DNA from: Stakelama saccharophila
Lineage (GTDB): Bacteria; Pseudomonadota; Alphaproteobacteria; Sphingomonadales; Sphingomonadaceae
Assembly: GCF_032229225.1 (NCBI RefSeq)
Contig: NZ_CP135076.1
Span: 2,833,001-2,897,000 of the forward strand
DNA: 64,000 nt
Reading direction: 5' to 3'
A model generated the notes under the pieces. The model was not told the origin of the DNA, did no database searches, and saw nothing but the letters and a program-made list of their open reading frames with translations. The position numbers were made by a program, and so were the translations under genes. Shown here piece by piece: positions 1-9,075 of the stretch. Positions within the stretch are counted from its first letter, which is position 1. Every line of letters begins with the position of its first letter.

Positions 1-462
1 GCCGTGTCGGCCGCGATCGACCTGCAAATCGGAACGCTGGCGACGAAGGACGTGGCACGGGCGAGCTGGGATGCGAACGGCGCGATCGTGCTGGTGCCCG
101 ACCTTGCCGCCGCCTGCCCGCTGGTGAACCGGCTGGCGCCGGAACATCTGGAACTGGCGATCGACGACCCCGACCAGATGTTCCCCCTGATCCACCATGC
201 CGGATCGGTGTTCCTCGGCCGGCACACGCCCGAAGCCGTGGGCGATTATGTCGCCGGACCGAACCACGTGCTGCCGACCGGCCGGCGCGCCCGCTTCGCC
301 AGCGGGCTGTCGGTGCTCGACTTCATGAAACGGACGAGTTTCCTGGCCCTGGACGGTGAGGCGCTGGCGGCGATCGGGCCGGCGGCAGTGGCGCTGGCGG
401 AGGCCGAGGGTCTGCCGGCGCATGCAAAATCGGTGGCGCTGCGGCTGGCGCGCGCGGGCTAA
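1..462 (+). CDS. hisD: Histidinol dehydrogenase, C-terminal part (5' end outside window)
   Basis: Catalyses the last two oxidation steps of histidine biosynthesis (L-histidinol to L-histidine, NAD+, Zn2+), in the cytoplasm. The visible 153 residues carry the family's C-terminal signatures: the APEHLEL motif about residue 46 of the fragment and GPNHVLPT about residue 86, followed by the FMKRTSF segment. The reading frame is open from base 1, so the N-terminal two thirds lie upstream. It reads in the same direction as nusB, 150 bp downstream. Recognition is from family motifs and is firm; only the missing 5' end limits the call. Confidence 0.95.
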   Translation, partial: AVSAAIDLQIGTLATKDVARASWDANGAIVLVPDLAAACPLVNRLAPEHLELAIDDPDQMFPLIHHAGSVFLGRHTPEAVGDYVAGPNHVLPTGRRARFASGLSVLDFMKRTSFLALDGEALAAIGPAAVALAEAEGLPAHAKSVALRLARAG

Positions 463-494
463 GGCATTTCCCGATCAGGTTGGCGCACCTTTCT

Positions 495-520
495 TGTGCT
501 CCTGCGAACGCAGGAGCACA
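495..520. repeat. REP-like palindrome between hisD and nusB
   Basis: Two 12-base arms (TGTGCTCCTGCG and its exact complement) are separated by only AA. The CTCCTGCGAA core recurs in the palindrome at 39001-39020 and as a half copy near 39055, so it behaves like a dispersed intergenic element. There is no T-run, so I do not call it a terminator. Confidence 0.7.
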
Positions 521-612
521 GGGTTTCGGGCGCGACGCTTGCGGGAGGGGGAATGCCGCAGATCGCGCAATTGCGGTTTGCCTTCGCCGCCATCGCGGCT
601 ATCTGCGTGCGC

Positions 613-1074
613 ATGCCTAGCCAGACCGCTCGCAATCGAACCCGCGCCCGTGCCGCGGCCCGCCTCGGCGCCGTGCAGGCGCTGTACCAGCGGGAAATGG
701 AGGGAACGCCGCTTCCCACCCTGCTCCACGAATTCCACCAGCACCGGCTGGGCGCGGTGATCGAGGATGTCGAATTCATCGACGCCGACATCGATTTCTT
801 CGACGATATCGTGCGCGGCGTCGACGCCCGGCGCGAAGAGATCGACGCGGCCGTGGAGGGCAAGCTGTCGGCCGGCTGGTCGCTGGAACGGCTCGACAAG
901 CCGATGCGGCAGATCCTGCGCGCCGGCACCTATGAACTGATGGCGCGCGCCGACGTGCCGACCGGCGCGGTGATCACCCAGTATGTCGATGTCGCGCACG
1001 CCTTTTACGACCGGCGCGAGGCGGGCTTCGTCAACGGCCTGCTCGACGCCGTGGCAAAAGCCGTGCGCGGCTGA
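613..1074 (+). CDS. nusB: Transcription antitermination factor NusB
   Basis: NusB, with NusE (S10), binds boxA RNA and supports processive transcription of rRNA operons. The 153-residue product starts MPSQTARNR and shows the family's basic N-terminus with ARLGAVQALYQ, then the C-terminal LDKPMRQILRAGTYEL and a FVNGLLDAVAK end. The frame is open further upstream (from 496), but that stretch overlaps the palindrome at 495-520 and has no family similarity, so I use the ATG at 613. It lies between hisD and thiL, as is common in sphingomonads. Length is typical of alphaproteobacterial NusB. Confidence 0.93.
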   Translation: MPSQTARNRTRARAAARLGAVQALYQREMEGTPLPTLLHEFHQHRLGAVIEDVEFIDADIDFFDDIVRGVDARREEIDAAVEGKLSAGWSLERLDKPMRQILRAGTYELMARADVPTGAVITQYVDVAHAFYDRREAGFVNGLLDAVAKAVRG

Positions 1075-1135
1075 GGATGGGCGAGATAATGGCGACGCGT
1101 AACGGTAGAAATTTCCGGAATCGCTCTGTTTCGTC

Positions 1136-1526
1136 ATCCTGACGAAAGTCAGGATCCAGAGTCGAGCGCGATCAGCCTTGAACGCTGCCTGTCACCTTGG
1201 GATTTCGGGGATTTCTTGGTCCCCTATCCTGTGTCCTCGCTGGGCTCCCGCCTCCGCGGGAGCACAAAGCCGCATCTCCTTTCAAGGATGCCTCTGCGAA
1301 ACCCATTCTCGTCTCCCCGGCGGAGGCCGGGTCCACCGAGCCGCTTAGCTCAAGCGTTTGCTATTGCAGCCAGATGGATGCTGAAACAAGTTCAGCATGA
1401 CGAAAGAGGCTTCCGTTTCGCGCCTTTTGCAGAAGTCTCCTTCCAGGGGATACACGTTCAGGGAGTCGAACTTACCTCTAGAAGCCGCAGCGGTGGCGGC
1501 TCTGGATGCCGGATCAAGTCCGGCAT
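1136..1526. repeat. Cluster of five REP-like palindromes between nusB and thiL
   Basis: Five separate perfect inverted repeats sit in the nusB-thiL gap: 1136-1155 (8-bp arms, GAAA loop), 1244-1263 (8-bp arms, CTCC loop), 1316-1331 (6-bp arms), 1378-1398 (8-bp arms, ACAAG loop) and 1506-1526 (8-bp arms, TCAAG loop). Several are flanked by the same words (GGAT before, ATGACGA after), which suggests one family of mobile palindromes. The rest of 1075-1581 holds no gene that I can support. Confidence 0.75.
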
Positions 1527-1581
1527 GACGATACGGATTGCGTGTAGCAATTCTATCCGAATCCGCGGACAATCCCGACCC

Positions 1582-2490
1582 ATGACCGAAGCCGATTTCA
1601 TCGCCGCCCTGCGCGACCTGCCGCTGCATCCGGCGGCACGCGGGCTGGTGGACGATGCCGCCGTGCTCGACGCCGGGCCGGGGCTGGTGCTGACCAAGGA
1701 CATGATCGCCGAGGGGGTGCATTTCCTGCCCGGCGATCCGCCGGGCGACGTGGCGTGGAAGCTGCTGGCGGTGAACCTGTCGGACCTCGCGGCGAAAGGC
1801 GCGGCGCCGATCGGCGTCATGCTCGGCTATCCGCTGAGCGATACCGGCTGGGACCGCGCTTTCCTGGACGGGCTGGGCAAGGCGATGCGGCGCTTCGGCT
1901 GTCCGCTGATCGGCGGCGACACCATCGCCCTGCCGCCCGGCGCGCCGCGGACGCTGTCGCTCACCGCATTGGGCCAGACGGACCGCGCACCCGCGCGCGG
2001 CGGAGCATGTGCGGGCGACGCGCTGTGGGTGACGGGCACGATCGGCGACGGCGGCGCGGGGCTCGCCATCGCCGGGGGCGCTGCCGGGCCGGAGGCGCTG
2101 TTGCGGCGCTATCGCCGGCCGGTGCCGCGGATTGCGGAAGGGCAGGCGCTCGCCCACCTCGCGGGCGCGGTGATGGACGTGTCCGACGGCCTGGTGATCG
2201 ACGCCCGGCGCATGGCGGCGGCAAGCGGGCTGGCGGTGACGATCGACCTTTCGCGCATTCCGCTTTCGGCGGAGCTGAAGGCCTTTTCCGGCGAAGACCG
2301 CGCGGCCCGGCTGGCGGCCGCGACGGCGGGCGACGATTACGAACTCCTCTTCGCCCTGCCCGCCGGCGCCGCGCCGCCGGTGGCGGCGACGCGGATCGGC
2401 CGGTTCGGCGAGGGCGGCGGAATTTCGCTGACGGATGGCGCAGACCCCGTGCCGGTGCCCGGGCGCGCGGGCTTCGAACACCGCGCCTGA
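1582..2490 (+). CDS. thiL: Thiamine-monophosphate kinase
   Basis: Phosphorylates thiamine monophosphate to thiamine pyrophosphate with ATP, the final step of cofactor synthesis. The 302-residue product shows the ThiL/PurM fold landmarks: GLVDDAAVLD near the N-terminus, LTKDMIAEGVHF, the VNLSDLAAKGA motif, GGDT, and VMDVSDGLVIDARR in the second half. The frame is open back to 1216 through palindromic repeats, but family similarity begins at the ATG at 1582, so that start is used. No strong ribosome site precedes it. It is followed 105 bp later by hppA. Confidence 0.94.
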   Translation: MTEADFIAALRDLPLHPAARGLVDDAAVLDAGPGLVLTKDMIAEGVHFLPGDPPGDVAWKLLAVNLSDLAAKGAAPIGVMLGYPLSDTGWDRAFLDGLGKAMRRFGCPLIGGDTIALPPGAPRTLSLTALGQTDRAPARGGACAGDALWVTGTIGDGGAGLAIAGGAAGPEALLRRYRRPVPRIAEGQALAHLAGAVMDVSDGLVIDARRMAAASGLAVTIDLSRIPLSAELKAFSGEDRAARLAAATAGDDYELLFALPAGAAPPVAATRIGRFGEGGGISLTDGADPVPVPGRAGFEHRA

Positions 2491-2595
2491 TCGTTGCTTG
2501 CACTGACGCATCAGCCCCCTATACCTGCAGGGTGATGCGCGGCAGGCCGGCGCCAGATCGGCCGCTCGCGGGGCAAAAAAGGAGGGGTTCACCAC

Positions 2596-4737
2596 ATGAC
2601 GAGCGTCTATATCGCCATCGCCTGCGGGCTGCTGGCCGTGCTCTACGGATTTATCACCAGCGGTCAAGTGCTGCGCCAATCCGCCGGTGAAACGAAGATG
2701 CAGGACATCGCGTCCGCCATCCAGGAGGGCGCGTCCGCCTATCTGGCGCGGCAATACCGCACCATCGGAATCGTCGGCATCGTCGTCGTGGTGATCCTGG
2801 CCGTCACGCTGGGCTGGTTGTCCACCATCGGCTTCGTCATCGGCGCGGTGCTGTCGGGCGTGGCGGGCTTTGTCGGCATGAACATCTCGGTTCGCGCGAA
2901 CGTGCGCACCGCCGAAGCCGCGCGCCATTCGCTGCAGCGCGGACTGACGGTGGCGTTCCGGTCGGGCGCCGTTACCGGCATGCTGGTGGCGGGGCTGGGG
3001 CTGCTCGCGATTTCGGTCTTCTTCTGGTATCTGGTCGTGCCGGCGGGCCATGCGCCCGACGACCGGGAAATCATCGAGGCGCTGACCGCACTGGCGTTCG
3101 GCGCGTCGCTCATTTCCATCTTCGCCCGGCTGGGCGGCGGCATCTTCACCAAGGCGGCCGACGTCGGCGCCGATCTGGTCGGCAAGGTCGAGGCGGGCAT
3201 CCCGGAGGATGATCCGCGCAACCCGGCGACCATCGCCGACAATGTGGGCGACAATGTCGGCGACTGCGCCGGCATGGCCGCCGACCTGTTCGAGACCTAT
3301 GTCGTGACGCTGGGCCTGACCATGGTGTCGATCGCGCTCTTGATGGCGAATTCGGATTATCTGCTGGCGCTGATGACCCTGCCGCTGATCGTCGGCGGCG
3401 TGTGCATCGTCACCTCGATCATCGGCACCTACATGGTGCGGCTCGGCTCCAGCCAGTCGATCATGGGCGCGCTCTACAAGGGCTTCTGGACCGCCGCGAT
3501 CCTGGCGGTGCCGGCGATCTATCTCGTTACCTCCTATGCGCTGGGCGGCGACATGAACGTGCCGCTCGACCATAACGCCTTTCTCGGCGGCGGCGGAGCG
3601 AGCGACAATCCGTTCACCGGCATGGACCTGTTCTGGGCGATGATGATCGGACTGGGCGTCACCGGCGCGCTGGTATGGATCACCGAATATTATACCGGCA
3701 CGCAGTACCGGCCGGTGAAATCGATCGCCAAGGCATCGGTCACGGGACATGGCACCAACGTCATCCAGGGCCTGGCGATCAGCCTGGAATCGACCGCGCT
3801 GCCGACGCTGGTGATCGTCGTCGCGGTGATCGCGGCCTATCAGCTCGCCGGAATCATCGGCATCGCCTTCGCCGCGACCGCGATGCTGGCGCTCGCCGGC
3901 ATGGTGATCGCCCTCGACGCATATGGTCCCGTCACCGACAATGCCGGCGGCATCGCCGAAATGGCGGGCCTGCCCGAAGACGTGCGCGGCCGCACCGACG
4001 CGCTCGATGCGGTGGGCAACACCACCAAGGCGGTGACCAAGGGCTATGCCATCGGATCGGCGGCGCTGGCCGCGCTGGTGCTGTTCGGCGCCTATACCAC
4101 CGACCTCGACCGCTATTCGTCGGCGCTGGGGCTGACGGAGGCGGTCGATTTCTCGCTGTCCAACCCCTATATCATCGTCGGCCTGCTGCTGGGGGCGCTG
4201 CTGCCCTATCTGTTCGGCGCGTTCGGCATGACGGCGGTGGGCCGCGCGGCGGGATCGGTGGTCGAGGACGTGCGCGCGCAATTCGGCGAGGATGCGGGCA
4301 TCATGGCCGGCACCAGCCGCCCGAATTATGCCCGCACCGTCGACATCGTCACCAAGGCCGCGATCAAGGAGATGATCATCCCTTCGCTGCTGCCGGTGCT
4401 GAGCCCGGTGGTGGTGTTCTTCATCGTGAGCTGGGTCGCCGGGCGCGAAAGCGGGTTCGCCGCGGTCGGCGCGATGCTGCTGGGCGTGATCGTCTCCGGC
4501 CTGTTCGTCGCCATTTCGATGACGAGCGGCGGCGGCGCGTGGGACAATGCCAAGAAATATATCGAGGACGGCCATCACGGCGGCAAGGGTTCCGAGGCGC
4601 ACAAGGCCGCGGTGACGGGCGACACGGTCGGCGATCCGTACAAGGATACGGCGGGTCCTGCCGTGAACCCGATGATCAAGATCACCAACATCGTCGCGCT
4701 GCTGCTGCTCGCCGCACTTGCGGCGGGCGGCGCCTGA
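2596..4737 (+). CDS. hppA: Membrane-bound proton-pumping pyrophosphatase (K+-independent type)
   Basis: Couples hydrolysis of inorganic pyrophosphate to proton translocation across the inner membrane. The 713-residue product is typical in length and rich in membrane helices. The substrate-binding DVGADLVGK motif lies near residue 190, followed by [21 protein letters not shown]. The GNTTKA motif carries lysine at position 478; in this family lysine there (instead of alanine) marks K+-independent proton pumps. The GGAGG ribosome site is about 10 bases before the ATG. A strong terminator follows at 4762-4794, so this gene ends its transcript. Confidence 0.97.
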   Translation: MTSVYIAIACGLLAVLYGFITSGQVLRQSAGETKMQDIASAIQEGASAYLARQYRTIGIVGIVVVVILAVTLGWLSTIGFVIGAVLSGVAGFVGMNISVRANVRTAEAARHSLQRGLTVAFRSGAVTGMLVAGLGLLAISVFFWYLVVPAGHAPDDREIIEALTALAFGASLISIFARLGGGIFTKAADVGADLVGKVEAGIPEDDPRNPATIADNVGDNVGDCAGMAADLFETYVVTLGLTMVSIALLMANSDYLLALMTLPLIVGGVCIVTSIIGTYMVRLGSSQSIMGALYKGFWTAAILAVPAIYLVTSYALGGDMNVPLDHNAFLGGGGASDNPFTGMDLFWAMMIGLGVTGALVWITEYYTGTQYRPVKSIAKASVTGHGTNVIQGLAISLESTALPTLVIVVAVIAAYQLAGIIGIAFAATAMLALAGMVIALDAYGPVTDNAGGIAEMAGLPEDVRGRTDALDAVGNTTKAVTKGYAIGSAALAALVLFGAYTTDLDRYSSALGLTEAVDFSLSNPYIIVGLLLGALLPYLFGAFGMTAVGRAAGSVVEDVRAQFGEDAGIMAGTSRPNYARTVDIVTKAAIKEMIIPSLLPVLSPVVVFFIVSWVAGRESGFAAVGAMLLGVIVSGLFVAISMTSGGGAWDNAKKYIEDGHHGGKGSEAHKAAVTGDTVGDPYKDTAGPAVNPMIKITNIVALLLLAALAAGGA

Positions 4738-4761
4738 CCCAATATAGATTGCAGAATTTCT

Positions 4762-4794
4762 CCCCGCCGGAACGGGTTTCCGGCGGGGTATTTG
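4762..4794 (+). terminator. Intrinsic terminator after hppA
   Basis: An 11-bp perfect GC-rich stem (4762-4772 with 4778-4788), a 5-base loop and then TATTTGTT. It lies 25 bp after the hppA stop and before infA. Confidence 0.85.
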
Positions 4795-4869
4795 TTACGG
4801 ACATCTTTTCTTTTCGGCGCGACCGTCGTACAGGCGTGCGCCGATCGATCGACACTGGACGAGGTATTT

Positions 4870-5088
4870 TTGGCCAAGGAAGAACTACTTGAAATGCGCG
4901 GTCAGGTCGTTGAGCTGCTGCCCAACGCCATGTTCCGGGTGCGCCTGGAAAACGACCACGAGATTTTGGGGCACACCGCCGGCAAGATGCGCAAGAACCG
5001 CATCCGCGTGCTCGTCGGCGACGAGGTGCTCGTCGAACTGACGCCCTATGACCTGACCAAGGGTCGCATCACCTATCGTTTCAAGTGA
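4870..5088 (+). CDS. infA: Translation initiation factor IF-1
   Basis: A 72-residue single OB-fold protein that binds the A site of the 30S subunit during initiation. The product (start)[18 protein letters not shown]... to [12 protein letters not shown] matches the family along its whole length. The start codon is TTG at 4870, with GAGG five bases upstream; the in-frame ATG at 4792 would add a 26-residue extension not known for IF-1 and would begin just after the hppA terminator. maf follows 61 bp later. Confidence 0.96.
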   Translation: MAKEELLEMRGQVVELLPNAMFRVRLENDHEILGHTAGKMRKNRIRVLVGDEVLVELTPYDLTKGRITYRFK

Positions 5089-5149
5089 TCCGGCCGGGGA
5101 CGGATCGCCGCCACGACGGCGGGAATCCGGCCTGAGCGGTTCCCTGGCC

Positions 5150-5719
5150 GTGCGGCTCGTCCTCGCCTCTTCGTCGCCCAGGCGTCGCGATCTGCTCGCG
5201 CGGATCGGCGTGACGCCGGACCGGATCGCCCATCCCGACATCGACGAGACGCCCCGCCCAGGCGAGTTGCCGCGCGCTTATGCACTGCGCCTGGCCGGGG
5301 AAAAGGCGCGCGCGATCGACCGCGCGGCCGATGAAATCGTGCTCGCCGGCGATACGACCATCGCACTCGGCCGGCGCATTCTCGCCAAGGCGACGGACGA
5401 GGCGGAACAGCGCCGCATGCTGGCGCTGCTGTCGGGGCGGCGGCATCACTGCCTTTCCGCCATCTGCGTGATCGACATCGCGGGCCGCGCGCGGACGCGG
5501 CTGTCCGATACGATCGTAGCGTTCAAGCGTCTCAGCGAGGCGGAGATTGACCGCTATGTCGCAAGCGGCGAGGGGCTGCACAAGGCAGGCGGCTATGCCA
5601 TCCAGGGCCGGGCAGAAAGCCTGGTGCGGTTCATGTCCGGCAGCCATTCGGGCGTGATCGGACTGCCGCTGTTCGAGACCAGGGCGCTGCTCGACGCCAG
5701 CGGCTATCCCGTCGGATGA
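5150..5719 (+). CDS. maf: Maf-family nucleoside triphosphate pyrophosphatase
   Basis: House-cleaning enzyme that hydrolyses non-canonical or modified nucleoside triphosphates to monophosphates. The 189-residue product has the SSSPRRRDLL nucleotide-binding motif at residues 7-16, VLAGDTTIALGRRIL in the middle and the YAIQGRAES segment. The start is GTG at 5150 with a poor ribosome site, probably helped by coupling to infA. Its stop overlaps the start of the next gene by four bases (ATGA), a sign of one operon infA-maf-rng-yacG. Confidence 0.93.
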   Translation: MRLVLASSSPRRRDLLARIGVTPDRIAHPDIDETPRPGELPRAYALRLAGEKARAIDRAADEIVLAGDTTIALGRRILAKATDEAEQRRMLALLSGRRHHCLSAICVIDIAGRARTRLSDTIVAFKRLSEAEIDRYVASGEGLHKAGGYAIQGRAESLVRFMSGSHSGVIGLPLFETRALLDASGYPVG

Positions 5720-6726
5720 ATGGCCCCCTGGCTGAGAGACCTCCGGGTGAATGGATCGTCGAGGACGGCATCGGGGAGACCCGCGCCGCGCTGATCGAGG
5801 GCGAGCGCATCGTCGAAGCGCGCATCCTCGTCCACGGCACCCTGACCGCCGGCACCGTGCTGGAGGCACGGCTGGTAACGCGCCTACCCGAGCGCGATCA
5901 GGGCGTGGTCGCATGGGACGGCGGTGAAGCGTTGCTCGCGCCGCTGCCGCGGGCCGTGACCGAGGGCGCTACGCTTTTGGTCGAGATCACGCGGCCGGCC
6001 CTGCCCGAACCCGGCAAGCCCAAGCGCGCACGCGCACGCCCTGCCGTCCGGAGCGCCGAACCCGGCCCGGCACCGGCGCTGGCCGAAACGCTGGACGGAA
6101 TGGTGCGCACTGCCCCGCCGCAGGGGCCGGACCTGCTGGAGGATGCGGGCTGGTCCGAATTGCTGGAAGAAGCGGCGACGGGCCGCGTCGCCTTCGCCGA
6201 TGGCTGGCTGACCATTTCGCCGACGCCGGCCATGACGCTGATCGACGTCGATGGGGAGTGCGAGCCGGAACGGCTTGCCGTATCGGGCGCTGCCGCGGCG
6301 GCGCGGGCGACCCGGCGGCTCGACATCGGTGGTTCGATCGGCATCGACCTGCCGACCGTCGACGACCGCCGGGTGCGGCTGACCGCCGCCGCCGCCATAG
6401 ACGAGGCGCTTGCGCAGCCGTTCGAGCGGACGGCCGTCAACGGCTTCGGCTTCGTCCAGATCGTGCGCCGCCGCAGCCGGCTGTCGCTTCCCGAAGCCTA
6501 TGCCGAGGACGCCGTCGCCGCCCATGCCCGCGCGCTGGTCCGCAAGGCCGAACGCAGCCGCGGCCGCGGCGAACGCGTGCTGACGGCGCATCCGCACGTG
6601 GTCGCGCGGATCGAGCGCGCCGGCTGGGTGGCGGAAATCGAGCGGCGGGTCGGCGCCACGCTCGCCTTGCGCGGCGATGGCGGGCTCGCCATATCTGCCG
6701 GCCATGTCCAAGCGCGATTCCAGTGA
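5716..6726 (+). CDS. rng: RNase E/G family endoribonuclease, short form
   Basis: Endoribonuclease of the RNase G/E type, acting in rRNA maturation and RNA decay. The 336-residue product is shorter than RNase E and lacks a long degradosome tail. Recognisable parts are the N-terminal S1-like region, a central IDVDGE-containing catalytic segment about residue 175, and the RRLDIGGSIGIDLPTVDDRR stretch about residue 197, where the family has a conserved metal-site aspartate region. It overlaps maf by four bases and yacG by about 23. The basic KPKRARARP linker near residue 95 is unusual and may be a lineage insertion. Confidence 0.85.
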   Translation: MNGPLAERPPGEWIVEDGIGETRAALIEGERIVEARILVHGTLTAGTVLEARLVTRLPERDQGVVAWDGGEALLAPLPRAVTEGATLLVEITRPALPEPGKPKRARARPAVRSAEPGPAPALAETLDGMVRTAPPQGPDLLEDAGWSELLEEAATGRVAFADGWLTISPTPAMTLIDVDGECEPERLAVSGAAAAARATRRLDIGGSIGIDLPTVDDRRVRLTAAAAIDEALAQPFERTAVNGFGFVQIVRRRSRLSLPEAYAEDAVAAHARALVRKAERSRGRGERVLTAHPHVVARIERAGWVAEIERRVGATLALRGDGGLAISAGHVQARFQ

Positions 6727-6910
6727 CACCTGCCCCATATGCGGCGCCCCCGCCGACACCGTGCTGCGCCCCTTCTGCAGCCGCGTGTGCAAGGATCGCG
6801 ACCTGCTGCAATGGTTGGGCGAGGGGTATCGCATTCCCGGCCCCGTCGCAGACCCGGATGCCATGGCCAAAGCCGATTCCGGGGTGGACAGCGACCGCGA
6901 GCGCGACTAA
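6704..6910 (+). CDS. yacG: DNA gyrase inhibitor YacG (zinc protein)
   Basis: Small zinc protein that binds GyrB and inhibits gyrase. The 68-residue product has the Cys4 zinc site CPICG (Cys10, Cys13) and CSRVCKDRDLLQWL (Cys25, Cys29), the exact family pattern. The ATG at 6704 is chosen because the family starts just before this motif; the frame is open upstream inside rng. It is the last gene before tRNA-Phe. Confidence 0.93.
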   Translation: MSKRDSSDTCPICGAPADTVLRPFCSRVCKDRDLLQWLGEGYRIPGPVADPDAMAKADSGVDSDRERD

Positions 6911-6940
6911 TACGCGCCTCTTCCGATGTCCGTCGGAGGC

Positions 6941-7016
6941 GCCCAGGTAGCTCAGTTGGTAGAGCATGCGACTGAAAATCGCAGTGTCGGCGGTTCGATT
7001 CCGTCCCTGGGCACCA
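6941..7016 (+). tRNA. tRNA-Phe (anticodon GAA)
   Basis: A 76-base cloverleaf with encoded CCA. The acceptor arm GCCCAGG pairs with CCTGGGC, the D arm contains AGTTGGTAGAGC, the anticodon stem TGCGA/TCGCA encloses CTGAAAA with GAA as anticodon, and the T arm carries TTCGATT. It marks the left edge of the hydroxyproline locus. Confidence 0.97.
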
Positions 7017-7161
7017 CCATCCCTCTCCGCAGACATCCGGTGAGCCTGATCGCGAGGCAGAACATGCAAGCGTAACCGCGCGCACGGTCTCCATCTTTGA
7101 TACGCTCCAACGGCTCGCGCTACGCGCGACCCGACCATCGCCCCGGCGTCGAGGCTATTAC

Positions 7162-7818
7162 TCAGCCCTGCCGTTCGGCGTCGAGTTGCTCGCGCAGATC
7201 GTTGAGCGTGCCCTGGATATGGCGGTCGAGCAGTTCCGCCGTCAGTGCGCCGTCCCTTGCCAGCCATGCGTCGAGAAGTCCGCGATGCTCCTGATGCGCG
7301 CGGCTTTCGCGGCCGGCGGGCTGAAGATGCTCGATCACATAGCGTTCCGCCAAAATGGCCAGCCGCTCGACGAGCTGGGTGGTAAGCAACCGGCCGCCGG
7401 GCCGGACGAGCGCGGTATGGAAGCGCCGGTTGCGTTCGGCAACATCGGGCGCACCTTCGAGCGTCGCGGCGTCGAGTTCCTCGAACAGACGTTCGGCGGC
7501 CGCGCGCTCCTCGTCATCCGCCGCACTCGCGCCGGCGCTGGCCGCGGCAGGTTCAATGGCAAGGCGAAGCTCGAAGATCTCATCCGCTTCTTCCGCGCTC
7601 ATCGCACGCACCGAATAGCCACGATTGGCGTGGCTGATCAGCAGCCCTTCCTGTTCGAGACGGGCAAGCGCCTCGCGCAGCGGGATCTTGCTGACGCCAA
7701 GCTCCGCGGCGAGCGCATCCTGACGGATCGGAGCGTCCTCGCGAAGCTGGCCCGACACGATCCGCTCGCGGATGATTTCGCTCACCTGCTCGGAAAGCGT
7801 GCGAACGACGATGCTCAT
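7162..7818 (-). CDS. GntR-family (FCD type) regulator of the hydroxyproline locus, copy 1
   Basis: DNA-binding regulator of the FadR subfamily. The 218-residue product has an N-terminal winged helix (IRQDALAAELGVSKIPLREALARLEQEGLL, residues 31-60) and a C-terminal all-helical FCD ligand domain with the metal-type residues seen in the family (RNRRFH, HLQP, HIQGTL). It lies 31 bp downstream of the 4-hydroxyproline epimerase gene in the same direction, so the two are probably one operon controlled by the operator at 9027-9040. The DNA-reading helix is almost identical to that of the second GntR protein at 21136-21792, so both likely recognise the same element. The ligand is presumably hydroxyproline or a breakdown product (inference). 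Confidence 0.88.
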   Translation of the reverse strand: MSIVVRTLSEQVSEIIRERIVSGQLREDAPIRQDALAAELGVSKIPLREALARLEQEGLLISHANRGYSVRAMSAEEADEIFELRLAIEPAAASAGASAADDEERAAAERLFEELDAATLEGAPDVAERNRRFHTALVRPGGRLLTTQLVERLAILAERYVIEHLQPAGRESRAHQEHRGLLDAWLARDGALTAELLDRHIQGTLNDLREQLDAERQG

Positions 7819-7849
7819 GCGGTTGGTCCCTTGGTGAGAGCAGTCGCCA

Positions 7850-8848
7850 TCATGTGACCTGAAATCCGCGCCAGAACAAATCTTCCTGATCGATCCAGAT
7901 CGTGTTCAGGCCAGTGGCGATCGCCGCACCTTCTATCGACGGTATGATCGCAGGCTGTTCCCCGAGCATCATTTCCTGTTCGATGCGCCCCGTGAACCGG
8001 CTGCCGATATAGCTTTCATGGACGAAGCGCTCGCCCACGCTCAGCCGCCCGGTCCCGTGGAGATGCGCGATACGTGCTGACGTGCCCGTACCGCAGGGAC
8101 TGCGGTCGATCGCGCGGTCGCCGTAGAACACGGCATTACGGCCATGCGCGCCCTCGCCCTTCGGCACGTCGGTCCACAGCACATGGCTGACGCCCTGAAT
8201 GGTGGGATCGAGCGGGTGCACCGGCGTCACCTTCTCGCGCACCGCCGCGCGGACCTTGGGGCTGAGGTCGAGCAGCCGGGCGGCACCGAGCGCATCGAGC
8301 CCGGCATACGCGCCCTGCGGCTCGACGATCGCGTAGAAGTTTCCACCATAGCTGACATCGACGGTCAGCGGCCCGATCCCCTCGACATCGACATCGATAC
8401 CGCGCGCGGCGACATAGGACGGAATGTTGGTGATCCGAACCGACGTGACGCGGTCGCCCTTTTGTTCATAGCGAATGTCGACAAGTCCGGCCGGAACTTC
8501 CGCCCGCACGCGGCCGTGTTCGGCAGGATGGATCAGGCCATGTTCGATCCCGAAGGTGATGATGCCGATCGTGCCGTGCCCGCACATCGGCAGGCAGCCC
8601 GAGGTCTCGATGAACAGAATTCCGACATCGGCGTCGGGAAGTGTGGGCGGATAGAGAAAGCCCCCCGACATCATATCGTGACCGCGCGGTTCGAAGCACA
8701 GTCCGGTCCGAATCCAGTCGAAGCGTGCGAGAAAATCCTGCCGCCGCTCGGACATGGTCGCGCCCCTGAGCGGCGGAGCACCACCGGCGACCAGCCGAAC
8801 GGGATTTCCCGCAGTATGGCCATCAATGCAAAAGAATGTGTGCCGCAT
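7850..8848 (-). CDS. 4-hydroxyproline 2-epimerase (proline racemase family)
   Basis: Cofactor-independent enzyme inverting trans-4-hydroxy-L-proline to cis-4-hydroxy-D-proline, the first step of hydroxyproline breakdown. The 332-residue product keeps both catalytic cysteines of racemases and epimerases: Cys89 in MCGHGT and Cys252 in DRSPCGTGTSAR; trans-3-hydroxyproline dehydratases lack one of them. The neighbours (D-amino-acid dehydrogenase-like, DapA-like deaminase, pyrroline-2-carboxylate reductase-like) fit the 4-hydroxyproline pathway rather than proline racemisation. It diverges from the oxidase gene at 9076, with a shared operator between them. Confidence 0.9.
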   Translation of the reverse strand: MRHTFFCIDGHTAGNPVRLVAGGAPPLRGATMSERRQDFLARFDWIRTGLCFEPRGHDMMSGGFLYPPTLPDADVGILFIETSGCLPMCGHGTIGIITFGIEHGLIHPAEHGRVRAEVPAGLVDIRYEQKGDRVTSVRITNIPSYVAARGIDVDVEGIGPLTVDVSYGGNFYAIVEPQGAYAGLDALGAARLLDLSPKVRAAVREKVTPVHPLDPTIQGVSHVLWTDVPKGEGAHGRNAVFYGDRAIDRSPCGTGTSARIAHLHGTGRLSVGERFVHESYIGSRFTGRIEQEMMLGEQPAIIPSIEGAAIATGLNTIWIDQEDLFWRGFQVT

Positions 8849-9026
8849 TGGTAACGTGTCAGACGATCAAGGCCCGGGCGAGGTGATGGCCCGGCTTGTC
8901 TACAACCTGCCGCAGCCCCGACAACTGGATTCTCAGCGGCTTTTCCACCCGCATGATGGTGGTGGGAAACGCCCCCCTCCAACCGAAATTCATGGTAATC
9001 AGCATTCCCGACCAATTGCGGACTTA

Positions 9027-9040
9027 TACCGTATACGATA
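9027..9040 (+). promoter_or_regulatory. GTATAC operator, epimerase/oxidase divergent promoter
   Basis: TACCGTATACGATA, containing the perfect palindrome CGTATACG. It lies 36 bp before the ATG of the oxidase gene and about 180 bp before the epimerase. Best copy of the element found nine times in this locus. The remainder of 8849-9075 shows nothing else I recognise. Confidence 0.75.
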
Positions 9041-9075
9041 CATGATTTGGTGGCGCAACGGGTGAAGCACGCAGG

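Noticed and set aside
1345..4602. Very long minus-strand open frame opposite thiL and hppA
   Set aside because: It mirrors two firmly identified genes; low-complexity His/Arg/Asp-rich translation typical of antisense frames in GC-rich DNA.
7017..7161. Attachment-site duplicate of the tRNA-Phe 3' end
   Set aside because: No second copy of the T-arm/acceptor sequence was seen in the window.
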